From Kribbella jiaozuonensis (GTDB taxonomy: Bacteria; Actinomycetota; Actinomycetes; Propionibacteriales; Kribbellaceae), in assembly GCF_005233875.1 (NCBI RefSeq), contig NZ_SZPZ01000002.1, positions 1,607,715 through 1,671,714 of the forward strand: 64,000 nucleotides of DNA, given 5' to 3'. The position numbers and the translations under genes were made by a program. The notes under the pieces were generated by a model. That model was not told the DNA's origin. It did not search any database and saw nothing but the letters and a program-made list of their open reading frames with translations. Shown here piece by piece: positions 17,707 to 25,910 of this stretch (positions within the stretch are counted from its first letter, which is position 1; each line of letters starts with the position of its first letter).

Positions 17707-18789
17707 TTAATTGGTCCGCAGTTTGGCGACCGCGTCGTCGTCCAGCTCGATGCCCAGACCGGGCAGGTCCCACGGCGTGATCTCGCCGTTGACCGGGACG
17801 AGCGGGTTCTTCCAGATCGGTACGTCGTCGAGGATCGGGTTGTGCTCGATGTTGTACTCCTGCGGGTAGACGCAGGACGGCGTACTGACCCACAGATGCG
17901 CGTGTGCCGACGTACCGATCGTCTGTTGCGTGTTGTGCACCGTGATCGGTTTGGTGAACGTGTCGGCGAGCACCGCGATCTTCTTGAACTCGGTGATCCC
18001 GCCGCACTTGATGACATCGGGCTGCAGGATGTCGACCTTGCCGTCGAGGATCAGGTCGCGGAACTGCCAGGTGGTGTACTCCTGCTCCCCCGCCGCGATC
18101 GGGATGTCGACCGCATCGGCCAGCCGTCCGTACGCCGCGTAGTCGTGGGCGGCGAGCGGTTCCTCGAAGTGCCACACGCCGAGGTCCTCCAGCGCGTGGG
18201 CCAGCTTGATCGCGGTGTGTTCGTAGTACGCGTTGTTGACGTCGACCAGGATCGGGAAGTCGTCCCCGACGAGCTTGCGCACCGCGGTCACGGTGGCGAT
18301 GGTCTGGTCGAAGCCGTCGTCGTGCATCCACGGCGTCGACGAGTGGATCTTGTAACCGTGGAAGCCCTTCTCCTGGAAGGACTGGGCGCGCTCGGCCTCC
18401 TGCTCCGGTGTCATGCTGCGCGACATCGAGCTGGCGTAGACCTTCGCGCTCTGCCGGTACTTGCCGCCGAGGAGCTGGTACGTCGGCAGCCCGGCCGCCT
18501 TGCCGAGCAGATCCCACAACGCGATGTCGATACCCGCGATCGCGTTCAGCTGCGCGCCGCCGGGGCCGAGCTTGTACGGCTTGGTGTAGAGCCGGCGCCA
18601 GAGCCGCTCGATGTCGGTCGCCTCCTCGCCGATGAGCAGCGGCGCCAGCGCCTGTTCCACGACGCTGTGCGAGACGTGGGCGTTCATCGGGCTGACCTCG
18701 CCGACACCGACCAGGCCCTCGTCGGTGTGCACCTTCACGATGTGCAGCTTGTCGAGCAGGATGATCGACTCGATGTTCGTGATCCGCAT
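17707..18789 (-). CDS. Enolase-superfamily dehydratase with Lys-x-His motif
   Basis: 360 aa. The fold and most residues match mandelate-racemase subgroup dehydratases: metal ligands Asp183 (DVNN), Glu209 (FEEP) and Glu235 (GEQ), and a His-Asp dyad from Asp258 (QPDV) and His285 (VHN). The usual K-x-K at strand 2 is K-x-H here (YKIH, Lys147-His149), so the strand-2 base differs, as in some galactonate/gluconate-type dehydratases. It probably dehydrates an aldonic acid to the 2-keto-3-deoxy acid. It starts 2 bp after the permease gene stop, so cotranscription is near certain. Confidence 0.88.
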   Translation of the reverse strand: MRITNIESIILLDKLHIVKVHTDEGLVGVGEVSPMNAHVSHSVVEQALAPLLIGEEATDIERLWRRLYTKPYKLGPGGAQLNAIAGIDIALWDLLGKAAGLPTYQLLGGKYRQSAKVYASSMSRSMTPEQEAERAQSFQEKGFHGYKIHSSTPWMHDDGFDQTIATVTAVRKLVGDDFPILVDVNNAYYEHTAIKLAHALEDLGVWHFEEPLAAHDYAAYGRLADAVDIPIAAGEQEYTTWQFRDLILDGKVDILQPDVIKCGGITEFKKIAVLADTFTKPITVHNTQQTIGTSAHAHLWVSTPSCVYPQEYNIEHNPILDDVPIWKNPLVPVNGEITPWDLPGLGIELDDDAVAKLRTN

Positions 18790-18791
18790 AC

Positions 18792-19646
18792 TTATCCTTT
18801 CAGGCCGGACATCGTGATGCCCTGGACGAAGTACTTCTGGGCCAGCAGGAACAGCAGCAGCGGCGGCAGGATCGTCAGCGTCGCGGCGGCCATCATGAGG
18901 TTGGTCTGGGTGAAGTACTCACCCTTGAACAGCGCGAGCGCGATCGGCATGGTCTGCAATCGCGTCGAGTTGAGGAAGATCAGCGGGCCGAAGAGGTCGT
19001 TCCACGAGCCCATGAAGGTCAGCGCGCCGACCGCGGCGAGCGCCGGTTTCACCTGTGGCAGCATGATCCGCCAGAACGTTCCGAAGATCGACGCGCCGTC
19101 GAGCTTGGCGGCCTCCTCCAGCTCGATCGGTACGCCGCGGAACGCCTGCCGGAGCAGGAACGTGCCGAACACCGGCGTCAGCACGTTCGGGACCCAGAGC
19201 GGGTAGTGGGTGTCGATCCACCCCATCTGCCGGAACAGCATGTACTGCGGAACCAGGTAGACGATGCCCGGGATCATTGCCGTCGACAACAACAGGGCGA
19301 AGGCGAGGTTCTTGAAGGCGAAGTTCAGCCGGGCGAAGCCGTAGCCGGCCAGCGACGCGAACAGCAACAGGAAGCCGACGTTGAGCGCGGCCAGCTTGCA
19401 GCTGTTCAGGAAGAACGGCAGCAGGCCGTGGCCGGCTTGCGAGTAGTTGCCCCACTGGAACTCCGACGGGATGAACGTCGGCGGTGTCTGCAGTACTTCG
19501 TTCTCCGGCTTCAGCGACGCGCTGATCATCCAGAGCAGCGGCATCGCGAACACCACGGCGAAGAACAGCAGGACGACGATCAGTACGACGCGGCGCGGGA
19601 TGTGCCGGGGCGGCCGGTTGAAGACTCTGATGGCCTCAGTTGTCAT
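18792..19646 (-). CDS. Sugar ABC transporter permease, MalG/UgpE type
   Basis: 284 aa from ATG 19646, inside the end of the MalF-like gene (11-bp overlap). Six membrane segments, EEAAKLDGASIFGTFW EAA loop, and a KYFVQGITMSGLKG C-terminus. It forms the channel with the product of 19636-20583. The overlap sequence is the same as in the 3731-3741 pair. Confidence 0.93.
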   Translation of the reverse strand: MTTEAIRVFNRPPRHIPRRVVLIVVLLFFAVVFAMPLLWMISASLKPENEVLQTPPTFIPSEFQWGNYSQAGHGLLPFFLNSCKLAALNVGFLLLFASLAGYGFARLNFAFKNLAFALLLSTAMIPGIVYLVPQYMLFRQMGWIDTHYPLWVPNVLTPVFGTFLLRQAFRGVPIELEEAAKLDGASIFGTFWRIMLPQVKPALAAVGALTFMGSWNDLFGPLIFLNSTRLQTMPIALALFKGEYFTQTNLMMAAATLTILPPLLLFLLAQKYFVQGITMSGLKG

Positions 19647-20583
19647 AGTGCACCCACCGTTTCTCCATCCGCCACTGGATCGCGGTGACGACGCCGACGA
19701 TGACGAACAGCACCCAGCCCATCGCGGAGGCATAGCCCAGCCGGCCGTGCCCGAAGGCCGCCTCGTAGATCTGGAAGATGAACACCGAGGTGGCGTTGTT
19801 CGGCCCGCCGGACGTCATCACGTAGATGATCCCGAACACCTGGAACGAGGTGATGAACTGCGTGATCGTGAGGAAGAACAGGCTCGGCGTCAGCAGCGGG
19901 AAGACGACCGACCAGAACCGCCGCCAGGCCGACGCGCCGTCCACCGTCGCCGCTTCGATCAGCGACTGGTCGATGCTCTGCAACCCGGCCAGCAGGATCA
20001 CCATCGGGTAGCCGACTCCCTGCCAGAGCGCGACGATCATCACCGCGATCAACGCGGTCTTGGTGTCAGACAACCAGGCCGGTCCGTGGATGCCGATCGT
20101 CTTCAGTGTCGAGTTGAACAGGCCGCTGTCCGGGTTGTACAGCCAGAACCAGACGAAGCCGATCGCGACGACGTTGGTGACCGCGGGCGAGTAGTACAGC
20201 GTCCGGAAGAATCCGATGCCCTTGATCTTCTGGTTGCACAGGACGGCGAGGCCGAGCCCGATGAAGATCGTCAGGACGACGACGACCACGCTGAAGATCA
20301 CGGTGTTCTTCAGCGACGGCCAGAACGTGTCGTCGGCGGTGAACAGCTCCTTGTAGTTGCCCAGGCCAAGGAACTTCGGCGAGTTCAGCCCGGTCCAGTT
20401 GGTCAGCGACACCACCAGAGAAGCCGCGACCGGGGCGAGCTGGAAGAACAGGACCCCGAAGATCACCGGGCCGACGAACAGCCAGCCGGCCAGGTTCTGC
20501 CGCTTCGGTTTGACCTTCGCCCGCTTGCGGGCCGGTGGCCCGCCCTCGACGTCCGGTGGTTTCAGGAGGACTGCGTTGGCCAT
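19636..20583 (-). CDS. Sugar ABC transporter permease, MalF/UgpA type
   Basis: 315 aa. A basic cytoplasmic N-terminus (RKRAKVKPKRQ) is followed by six membrane segments; the EAA loop is EAATVDGASAWRRFW and the late segment TSGGPNNATSVFIFQIYEAAF is typical of CUT1 permeases. It begins 3 bp after the aldehyde dehydrogenase stop. The C-terminal WVHYDN, encoded by GTGCACTATGACAAC, is shared with the permease at 2797-3741. Confidence 0.93.
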   Translation of the reverse strand: MANAVLLKPPDVEGGPPARKRAKVKPKRQNLAGWLFVGPVIFGVLFFQLAPVAASLVVSLTNWTGLNSPKFLGLGNYKELFTADDTFWPSLKNTVIFSVVVVVLTIFIGLGLAVLCNQKIKGIGFFRTLYYSPAVTNVVAIGFVWFWLYNPDSGLFNSTLKTIGIHGPAWLSDTKTALIAVMIVALWQGVGYPMVILLAGLQSIDQSLIEAATVDGASAWRRFWSVVFPLLTPSLFFLTITQFITSFQVFGIIYVMTSGGPNNATSVFIFQIYEAAFGHGRLGYASAMGWVLFVIVGVVTAIQWRMEKRWVHYDN

Positions 20584-20586
20584 CGG

Positions 20587-22014
20587 TCACACCTCGATTC
20601 CGATGTACTTCTCCTCGAGGAACTCGAGGATCCCCTCGGAGCTGCCTTCGCGGCCGAGCCCGGACTGCTTGGTCCCGCCGAACGGCGCCGCCGGGTCGCT
20701 GAGCACGCCGCGGTTGACCGCGACCATCCCGGAGTCGATCCGTTGGGCTACGGCGAGCGCCTGCGCGGGATCGCCGTACACGTAGGAGATCAGTCCGTAG
20801 ATCGTGTCGTTGGCCATCTCGACGGCTTCGTCGACGTCGCTGAACCCGACGATCGCGGTGACCGGTCCGAAGATCTCGGTCTGGTTGATCTCGCTGCCGT
20901 GCTTCACATCGGTGAGGACCGTCGGCGGGTAGAACGCACCACCTTGCGCGGCATCGCCGCCCAGGGTCAGATTGGCGCCTTCGGCAACGGCCCGGTCGAC
21001 GAGGCCGGCGACCTTGTCACGCTCCTCCGGCGAGACCAACGCGCCGAGCTCGTTCGCGTGGTCGGCGCCCGGGCCCATCGTGATCGCCTTCATCGCCGCG
21101 GTCATCCGGGTGCTGAACTCGTCCAGCAGCGAGTCGTGGACGTAGAACCGGTTGGCCGCAGTACAGGCTGAGCCGCCGTTGCGCATCTTCGCGACCATCG
21201 CGCCTTCGACCGCGGCGTCGACATCGGCGCCGGGCAGGACCACGAACGGCGCGTTCCCGCCCAGCTCCATCGACGAGCTGACAACCTGGTCGGCGGCCTC
21301 GTGCAGCAGGACCCGTCCGACCTCGGTCGAGCCGGTGAAGGACAGCTTGCGTACGGCGGGATGGTGCAGCATCGCGCTCACCGCCGGGCCGGCCGGCACC
21401 GGCGTCACCAGGTTGACGACACCAGGCGGTACGCCGACCCGTCGCAGCACGTCGACGACGTACGCCGCGGTGAGCGGGGTCTGACTGGCCGGCTTCAGTA
21501 CGACGGAGCAGCCGGCCGCCAGCGCGGGCGCGATCTTGCGGGTGGCCATCGCGGCCGGGAAGTTCCAGGGCGTGACCAGGATCGAGACGCCGATCGGATC
21601 GCGGCGTACGACGATGGTCTTGTCGCCGGACGGTGAGAGCCGGAAGTCGCCGCCGATCCGGACCGCCTCCTCGGCGAACCAGCGGAAGAACTCGGTCGCG
21701 TACGTCGCCTCGCCGATCGCGTCGGCGTACGCCTTGCCGTTCTCGGCGGTGATGAGCGCGGCGAGTTGCTCGCGTTCCTCGGTCAGTACTTCGAAGGTCG
21801 CGCGGAGCAGCTCGGAGCGCTGCCTCGGCGGGGTCGCGGACCAGCCGGCGAGCGCGTCGGCCGCCGCGTCGACGGCCGCGAGGCAGTCCGCCTCGGTGGC
21901 CGCGGCGAACTGGGCCAGCTCGGACCCGTCGGCGGGGTCGTGGACGGCGAAGCGCCGGCCGTCGGAGGCAGGGCGCCACTGTCCGTCGATGAACAGATCG
22001 TGCGGAGAAGTCAT
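20587..22014 (-). CDS. NAD(P)-dependent aldehyde dehydrogenase (succinate-semialdehyde type)
   Basis: 475 aa from ATG 22014. Full aldehyde dehydrogenase signature: PWNFP with Asn151, FTGSTEVG, general base Glu250 in MELGGNAPF, and catalytic Cys284 in GGSACTAANRF. Length and sequence resemble succinate- or 2-oxoglutarate-semialdehyde dehydrogenases, which oxidise an acid aldehyde to a diacid. In this operon it could finish a dehydratase-based route that ends in an acid semialdehyde. Substrate assignment is inference. Confidence 0.9.
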   Translation of the reverse strand: MTSPHDLFIDGQWRPASDGRRFAVHDPADGSELAQFAAATEADCLAAVDAAADALAGWSATPPRQRSELLRATFEVLTEEREQLAALITAENGKAYADAIGEATYATEFFRWFAEEAVRIGGDFRLSPSGDKTIVVRRDPIGVSILVTPWNFPAAMATRKIAPALAAGCSVVLKPASQTPLTAAYVVDVLRRVGVPPGVVNLVTPVPAGPAVSAMLHHPAVRKLSFTGSTEVGRVLLHEAADQVVSSSMELGGNAPFVVLPGADVDAAVEGAMVAKMRNGGSACTAANRFYVHDSLLDEFSTRMTAAMKAITMGPGADHANELGALVSPEERDKVAGLVDRAVAEGANLTLGGDAAQGGAFYPPTVLTDVKHGSEINQTEIFGPVTAIVGFSDVDEAVEMANDTIYGLISYVYGDPAQALAVAQRIDSGMVAVNRGVLSDPAAPFGGTKQSGLGREGSSEGILEFLEEKYIGIEV

Positions 22015-22030
22015 CAGGTGGCTCCGGGTG

Positions 22031-23260
22031 TCAGAACGGGTCGGTTCGGTCGCCGGCGTACGCGGCGCGAGTGATCTCGAGCAGCGCGTCGACATCGAGC
22101 GGGCGGGGGTTGTTGTCGATCAGCCGGGCCGACTGCAGGCCCTTTTCGGCGACGTACTCGAGCTGGTCCTCGGCGAGGCCGAGCTCCTTCAAGGTCGGCG
22201 GGATGCCGATCCGGTCCAGCAGCGCGTCCACGGCCTCGATCCCGGCCAGTGCTTGCTGCTGCGTGTTACCTGCTGTCGGTACGCCGAAGAGCTTGGCGAT
22301 CTCGGCGAACTCCTGGACGCGAGCGGGAGCGTTGTAGCGCATGACGTACGGCAGGAGTACGCCGACGCCGACGCCGTGCGGGGTATGAGTCAAGGCTCCG
22401 AGTGGGTACTGCAACGCGTGGGCGGCCGCGGTGCCCGCGACGCCGAGCGCGTACCCGCCGGCGTTCGCGGCGAGCATGACCGCGGAGCGGGCGTCCTGGT
22501 CGTCCGGGTGCTCGAAGGCGATCGGGAGTGCGGTCGCGAGGAGCCCGAGACCCCAGCGAGCGTAGGAGTCGCTGATGACGTTCTTGCCGATGAACACGCG
22601 TCCCTCGGCGAGTGCCGACGGCGGGCGCTGGATGGCGGTGAACGACTCGACCAGGTGCGAGACCGCATCGGCCCCGGCGCTCGCGGTCAGGCTGGGCGGG
22701 CAGGAGTACGTCAGCTCCGGGTCGCAGATCGCCACCGACGGGACCAGGTACGGCGAGGAGATACCGGCCTTGAGCTCGCGACGGCTGTCACTCAGGACGC
22801 AGACCGGCGTGACTTCGGAGCCGGTGCCGCCGGTGGTCGGTACGGCGATGATCGGGAGGACCGGTGCGGGTACGGCGTTCTCCCCGTAGTACTGATCGAT
22901 CGGGCCGCCGTGGGTGAGCATCAGCGCGACGGCCTTCGCCAGGTCGAGGCAGCTGCCGCCGCCGATCCCGATGACCACGTCGATACCGGCGTACTCCATC
23001 GCGTCGAAGCAGGCGTCGATGTCGGACATCGGCAGCTCCGGCGAGGTGTCGCTCCAGACGTGGACCTCGAGACCGTTGTCCTCGAGATCGGTGAGCAGCT
23101 GGGCGAACTCGGGCGATGCGGCCAGCCGCTGGTCGGTGCAGACGAGGGCTGAGCTGCCGTACTCCGCGGCGTGGCGACCGAGCAGAGCGCGCTGGCCGGC
23201 GCCGAAGACAACCGTGCGGGGTGCCCGTTGCACGCCGAAGGCAGGGGCGGTGATCGTCAT
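22031..23260 (-). CDS. Iron-type (group III) alcohol dehydrogenase
   Basis: 409 aa. NAD-binding GGGSCLD (about 101-106) and PTTGGTGSEVT, then metal ligands Asp198 and His202 (GADAVSHLVESF) and His295 (TPHG). In FucO/DhaT-like enzymes the sequence before this is H-x3-H; here it is HALQY, so the expected third ligand is Tyr285, as in some hydroxyacid-oxoacid transhydrogenase relatives. It would interconvert an alcohol and aldehyde with NAD(H). It lies between the Ldh2-type and aldehyde dehydrogenase genes, suggesting consecutive oxidations. Confidence 0.88.
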   Translation of the reverse strand: MTITAPAFGVQRAPRTVVFGAGQRALLGRHAAEYGSSALVCTDQRLAASPEFAQLLTDLEDNGLEVHVWSDTSPELPMSDIDACFDAMEYAGIDVVIGIGGGSCLDLAKAVALMLTHGGPIDQYYGENAVPAPVLPIIAVPTTGGTGSEVTPVCVLSDSRRELKAGISSPYLVPSVAICDPELTYSCPPSLTASAGADAVSHLVESFTAIQRPPSALAEGRVFIGKNVISDSYARWGLGLLATALPIAFEHPDDQDARSAVMLAANAGGYALGVAGTAAAHALQYPLGALTHTPHGVGVGVLLPYVMRYNAPARVQEFAEIAKLFGVPTAGNTQQQALAGIEAVDALLDRIGIPPTLKELGLAEDQLEYVAEKGLQSARLIDNNPRPLDVDALLEITRAAYAGDRTDPF

Positions 23261-23293
23261 ATCGTTGTCCTTGTCTGGTCGTTAGGGGCGGGA

Positions 23294-24349
23294 TCAGTCG
23301 GCCAGAACGGCTTCACGCCGGGCTGCGTCCGGGCGAGCTGCGTCCAGCCGGGTCAGCTCGCGCCACAGGTCGTCGGCGATCTCGATGCCATCGGCAACCG
23401 ATTCCTGGTACCGGGCGCGGGCGCCGTCACCAGGTACCGAGACCGGCGTGGCCGGGTCGGCGCGGCGGCTGCGGCGTACCTCGTCGAGGTATTCCGTCGC
23501 CGAGTGGCGGCCGCCGCTCAGCAGGATGAACAGGTCGCCCTTGTTGCTCAGGTGGTCGTCGTCGAGCGTGCCGCCGACGGCCGTGCCGTACGCCGCGCCG
23601 GTGAGGAAGGTGACCATCGCGCCCAGGCCGAGCCCGAGGCCGTACCCCTTCGCTCCCCCGAACGGCGCGATCGATCCGTCCTTGGCCGCCACCGGGTCGA
23701 CGGTCTCGTTGCCGCCGGCATCCAAGGCCCAGCCCGGCTCCAGCGGTACGCCGCGCAGTGCGTGGTCGTGCACCTTGCCCATCGAGATCTGCGAGGTGGC
23801 CATGTCCAGCACGAGCGGCGGCCGGGCCGGGACTGCGAGCGCCAGCGGGTTCGTCCCGAGCATTGCCTCGGTGCCGCCCCACGGGTGCACCAGCGCCTCG
23901 CTGGTCGTGATGCCGAGGCAGACCAGGCCGCGGTCGGCCATCCGGCCGGCGTAGTACCCGAGCATGCCGAGGTGGTTGTTGTTCGTGATCGAGCAGACCG
24001 CGACGCCGTACTGCTCGGCTGCCGGGACGATTGCTTCCAGTGCGCGGACCGCGACCACGGGGCCGAGACCTTGCTGACCGTCGACAGACAGGTAGCAGGG
24101 GCTCATCCACGTGTGGCAGCCGGAACTGGTCGGGCTCGCGGTTCCGTTCGCCAACCGCCGCAGCAGTCGCGGCAGCCGGAGCAGACCGTGTGACGGCATC
24201 CCCTTCGCCTCGGCGACCACCAGGAGCTCGGCCTGCTGTGCCGCCGCAAGAGCCGGCACACCGGCGGTGATCAGGAGTCGTTCGGCCAGTGCTTGGGCCG
24301 TGAGCAGATCTGTGTGCACGTCGACCATCCCAGGGTGGAGTCGCTGCAT
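23294..24349 (-). CDS. Ldh2-family malate/L-lactate (2-hydroxyacid) dehydrogenase
   Basis: 351 aa; ATG 24328 is an alternative start. The Ldh2/MDG family fold: GMPSHGLLRLPRL with the conserved His54, ITNNNHLGMLGYYA, PLVLDMATSQISMGKV, and KGYGLGLGLGAM. These non-Rossmann NAD(P) enzymes reduce 2-oxoacids such as malate/oxaloacetate, sulfolactate, ureidoglycolate or 2,3-diketogulonate. It is the first gene of the eight-gene operon; its start overlaps the first GntR-type box (24348-24358), so repressor binding there would block its translation start region. Confidence 0.88.
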   Translation of the reverse strand: MQRLHPGMVDVHTDLLTAQALAERLLITAGVPALAAAQQAELLVVAEAKGMPSHGLLRLPRLLRRLANGTASPTSSGCHTWMSPCYLSVDGQQGLGPVVAVRALEAIVPAAEQYGVAVCSITNNNHLGMLGYYAGRMADRGLVCLGITTSEALVHPWGGTEAMLGTNPLALAVPARPPLVLDMATSQISMGKVHDHALRGVPLEPGWALDAGGNETVDPVAAKDGSIAPFGGAKGYGLGLGLGAMVTFLTGAAYGTAVGGTLDDDHLSNKGDLFILLSGGRHSATEYLDEVRRSRRADPATPVSVPGDGARARYQESVADGIEIADDLWRELTRLDAARPDAARREAVLAD

Positions 24350-24423
24350 TCGTATTCATCGCTCGATTTCTTGGGAGGCTAGATCAGATCGGATACGATT
24401 CGCAATGGTCTGTGAATACGAAT
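24348..24423. promoter_or_regulatory. Three related boxes in the GntR/operon divergent region
   Basis: ATTCGTATTCA (24348-24358) and its exact reverse complement TGAATACGAAT (24413-24423) flank a third element GGATACGATTCG (24391-24402). All share G-A/G-ATACGA-A/T-TC. They lie at both starts and between them, fitting autoregulation and control of the catabolic operon by the FadR-type GntR protein. Confidence 0.6.
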
Positions 24424-24453
24424 CCATGTTTTCTGCCGACGGACGGACAACAG

Positions 24454-25182
24454 ATGAGCCAACGCACCGCAGTGACTACCGGGCGTCCCGGACGGCCCCG
24501 GATGAGTGACGTCGTCTACGAGCGACTGCAGGAGTTCCTGCTGGACGGCCAGATCCAGCCGGGTGAGCGGATCCGGGTCGACGAGCTCAGCCGCCGGCTC
24601 GGGGTCTCCCAGACACCGGTCCGGGAGTCGCTGAACCGGCTCGAGGCCGAGGACCTCGTGACCAAAACGCATCTGATCGGATATTCCGCTACGCCCAAGC
24701 TGACGCCGCAGCGGTTCGAGGATCTCTTCGAGGCCCGGTTCCTGATCGAGCCGTACTGCTCGGGCCTCGCGGCCGGCCGGCACCGCGGCGACGAGGTCGA
24801 GCAACTCGCGCAGATCGCCGCCGAGATGCGCGCCCGCTACCAGGCCGGCACGATGTCGTACGGCGCCTTCGCCCGTGCGGACGCCGAGTTCCACGAGGCC
24901 GTGATCGGGGCGACCGGGAACAGCTACTTCGGCGAGATCTTCGCCAAGCTCCACTGCCACCTGCAGCTCTTCCGCCTGCTGCGCGACTCTCGCGTCACCG
25001 AGGACGCGCTGGACGAGCACGACCTGATCGTCACGGCCATCCGCGAGCGCGACACCCAATCAGCCGATCGGGCGATGCACGCCCACCTGACCGCCTCCCG
25101 CACCCGTCTTCGGACGGCTTTCGAGGCGGCCCCGGCCGATCAGCGTTCGGGACCGGAGACCGAGAGCGGATCGAAGCCGTAG
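24454..25182 (+). CDS. GntR-family regulator, FadR/FCD type
   Basis: 242 aa from ATG 24454; an upstream GTG at 24412 lies inside a predicted operator and ATG 24502 is possible. N-terminal winged helix: VYERLQEFLLDGQIQPGERIRVDELSRRLGVSQTPVRESLNRLEAEDLV. The C-terminal FCD effector domain has metal-ligand histidines in DAEFHEAVIG and late helices (DEHDLIV, AMHAHL). FCD regulators sense carboxylates. Divergent from the eight-gene sugar-acid operon, it is the obvious repressor. Its last 43 bp overlap the 3' end of the CbiO-like gene on the other strand. Confidence 0.93.
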   Translation: MSQRTAVTTGRPGRPRMSDVVYERLQEFLLDGQIQPGERIRVDELSRRLGVSQTPVRESLNRLEAEDLVTKTHLIGYSATPKLTPQRFEDLFEARFLIEPYCSGLAAGRHRGDEVEQLAQIAAEMRARYQAGTMSYGAFARADAEFHEAVIGATGNSYFGEIFAKLHCHLQLFRLLRDSRVTEDALDEHDLIVTAIRERDTQSADRAMHAHLTASRTRLRTAFEAAPADQRSGPETESGSKP

Positions 25183-25910
25183 GGCAGCTCCAGGCGATGG
25201 GCCTGCATCAGGTCGGCATCGCCGAGGAGGTCGCGGGTCTTGCCGTCCGCGACGATCCGGCCGCCGTCCATCAGCAGGCTGCGCTCGCACAGCTGCAGCG
25301 CGTACGGCAGGTCGTGCGTGATCATCAGCAGCGTGACGTCCAGCCCGGCCAGAATGTCCGCCAGCTCGCGGCGGGCGGCCGGGTCGAGGTTGCTCGACGG
25401 CTCGTCGAGCACCAGGACCTCAGGCCGCATCGCCAGCACGGTTGCCACGGCGACGCGACGGCGCTGGCCGAAGGACAGGTGATGCGGAGCCAGGTCTGCA
25501 TGGTCCTGCATCCCGACCTGGACCAGCGCCTCGTGCACGCGGTCGTCTAGCTCGGAGCCGCGCAGGCCGAGGTTCGCGGGACCGAAGGCGACGTCGTCGC
25601 GCACGGTCGGCATGAAGAGCTGGTCGTCCGGGTCCTGGAAGACCAGACCGACCTTTCGCCGGATCTCGCCGAGGTGCTCACGGTGCAGACCCGTCCCGCC
25701 GATCTGGATGCGACCGCTTCCGGTGCCGCCGGCAACCGAGCCGAGAATGCCGTTCAGGTGCAGGACCAGCGTCGTCTTACCGGCGCCGTTCGGCCCGAGC
25801 AGCGCGACCCGCTCGCCGCGCTCGACCGTGAAGTCGACACCGAACAGCGCCTGCCGCCCGTCCGGGTAGGCGAACACCAACCGCTCGACCTGAATCGCAG
25901 GACCACTCAC
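25140..25910 (-). CDS. cbiO: Energy-coupling-factor ATPase, CbiO/NikO type
   Basis: 256 aa from GTG 25910, which overlaps the CbiQ stop as GTGA. ABC ATPase: Walker A GPNGAGKTT, Q-loop VFQDPDDQLF (the CbiO-type Q-loop), signature LSFGQRRRVA, Walker B LVLDEPSSNLD and the switch His in ITHDL. It powers nickel or cobalt import by the CbiM/CbiQ proteins encoded upstream. The 3' end overlaps the GntR gene by 43 bp tail to tail. Symbol by family; the metal is probably nickel (see Nur box). Confidence 0.9.
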   Translation of the reverse strand: MSGPAIQVERLVFAYPDGRQALFGVDFTVERGERVALLGPNGAGKTTLVLHLNGILGSVAGGTGSGRIQIGGTGLHREHLGEIRRKVGLVFQDPDDQLFMPTVRDDVAFGPANLGLRGSELDDRVHEALVQVGMQDHADLAPHHLSFGQRRRVAVATVLAMRPEVLVLDEPSSNLDPAARRELADILAGLDVTLLMITHDLPYALQLCERSLLMDGGRIVADGKTRDLLGDADLMQAHRLELPYGFDPLSVSGPER

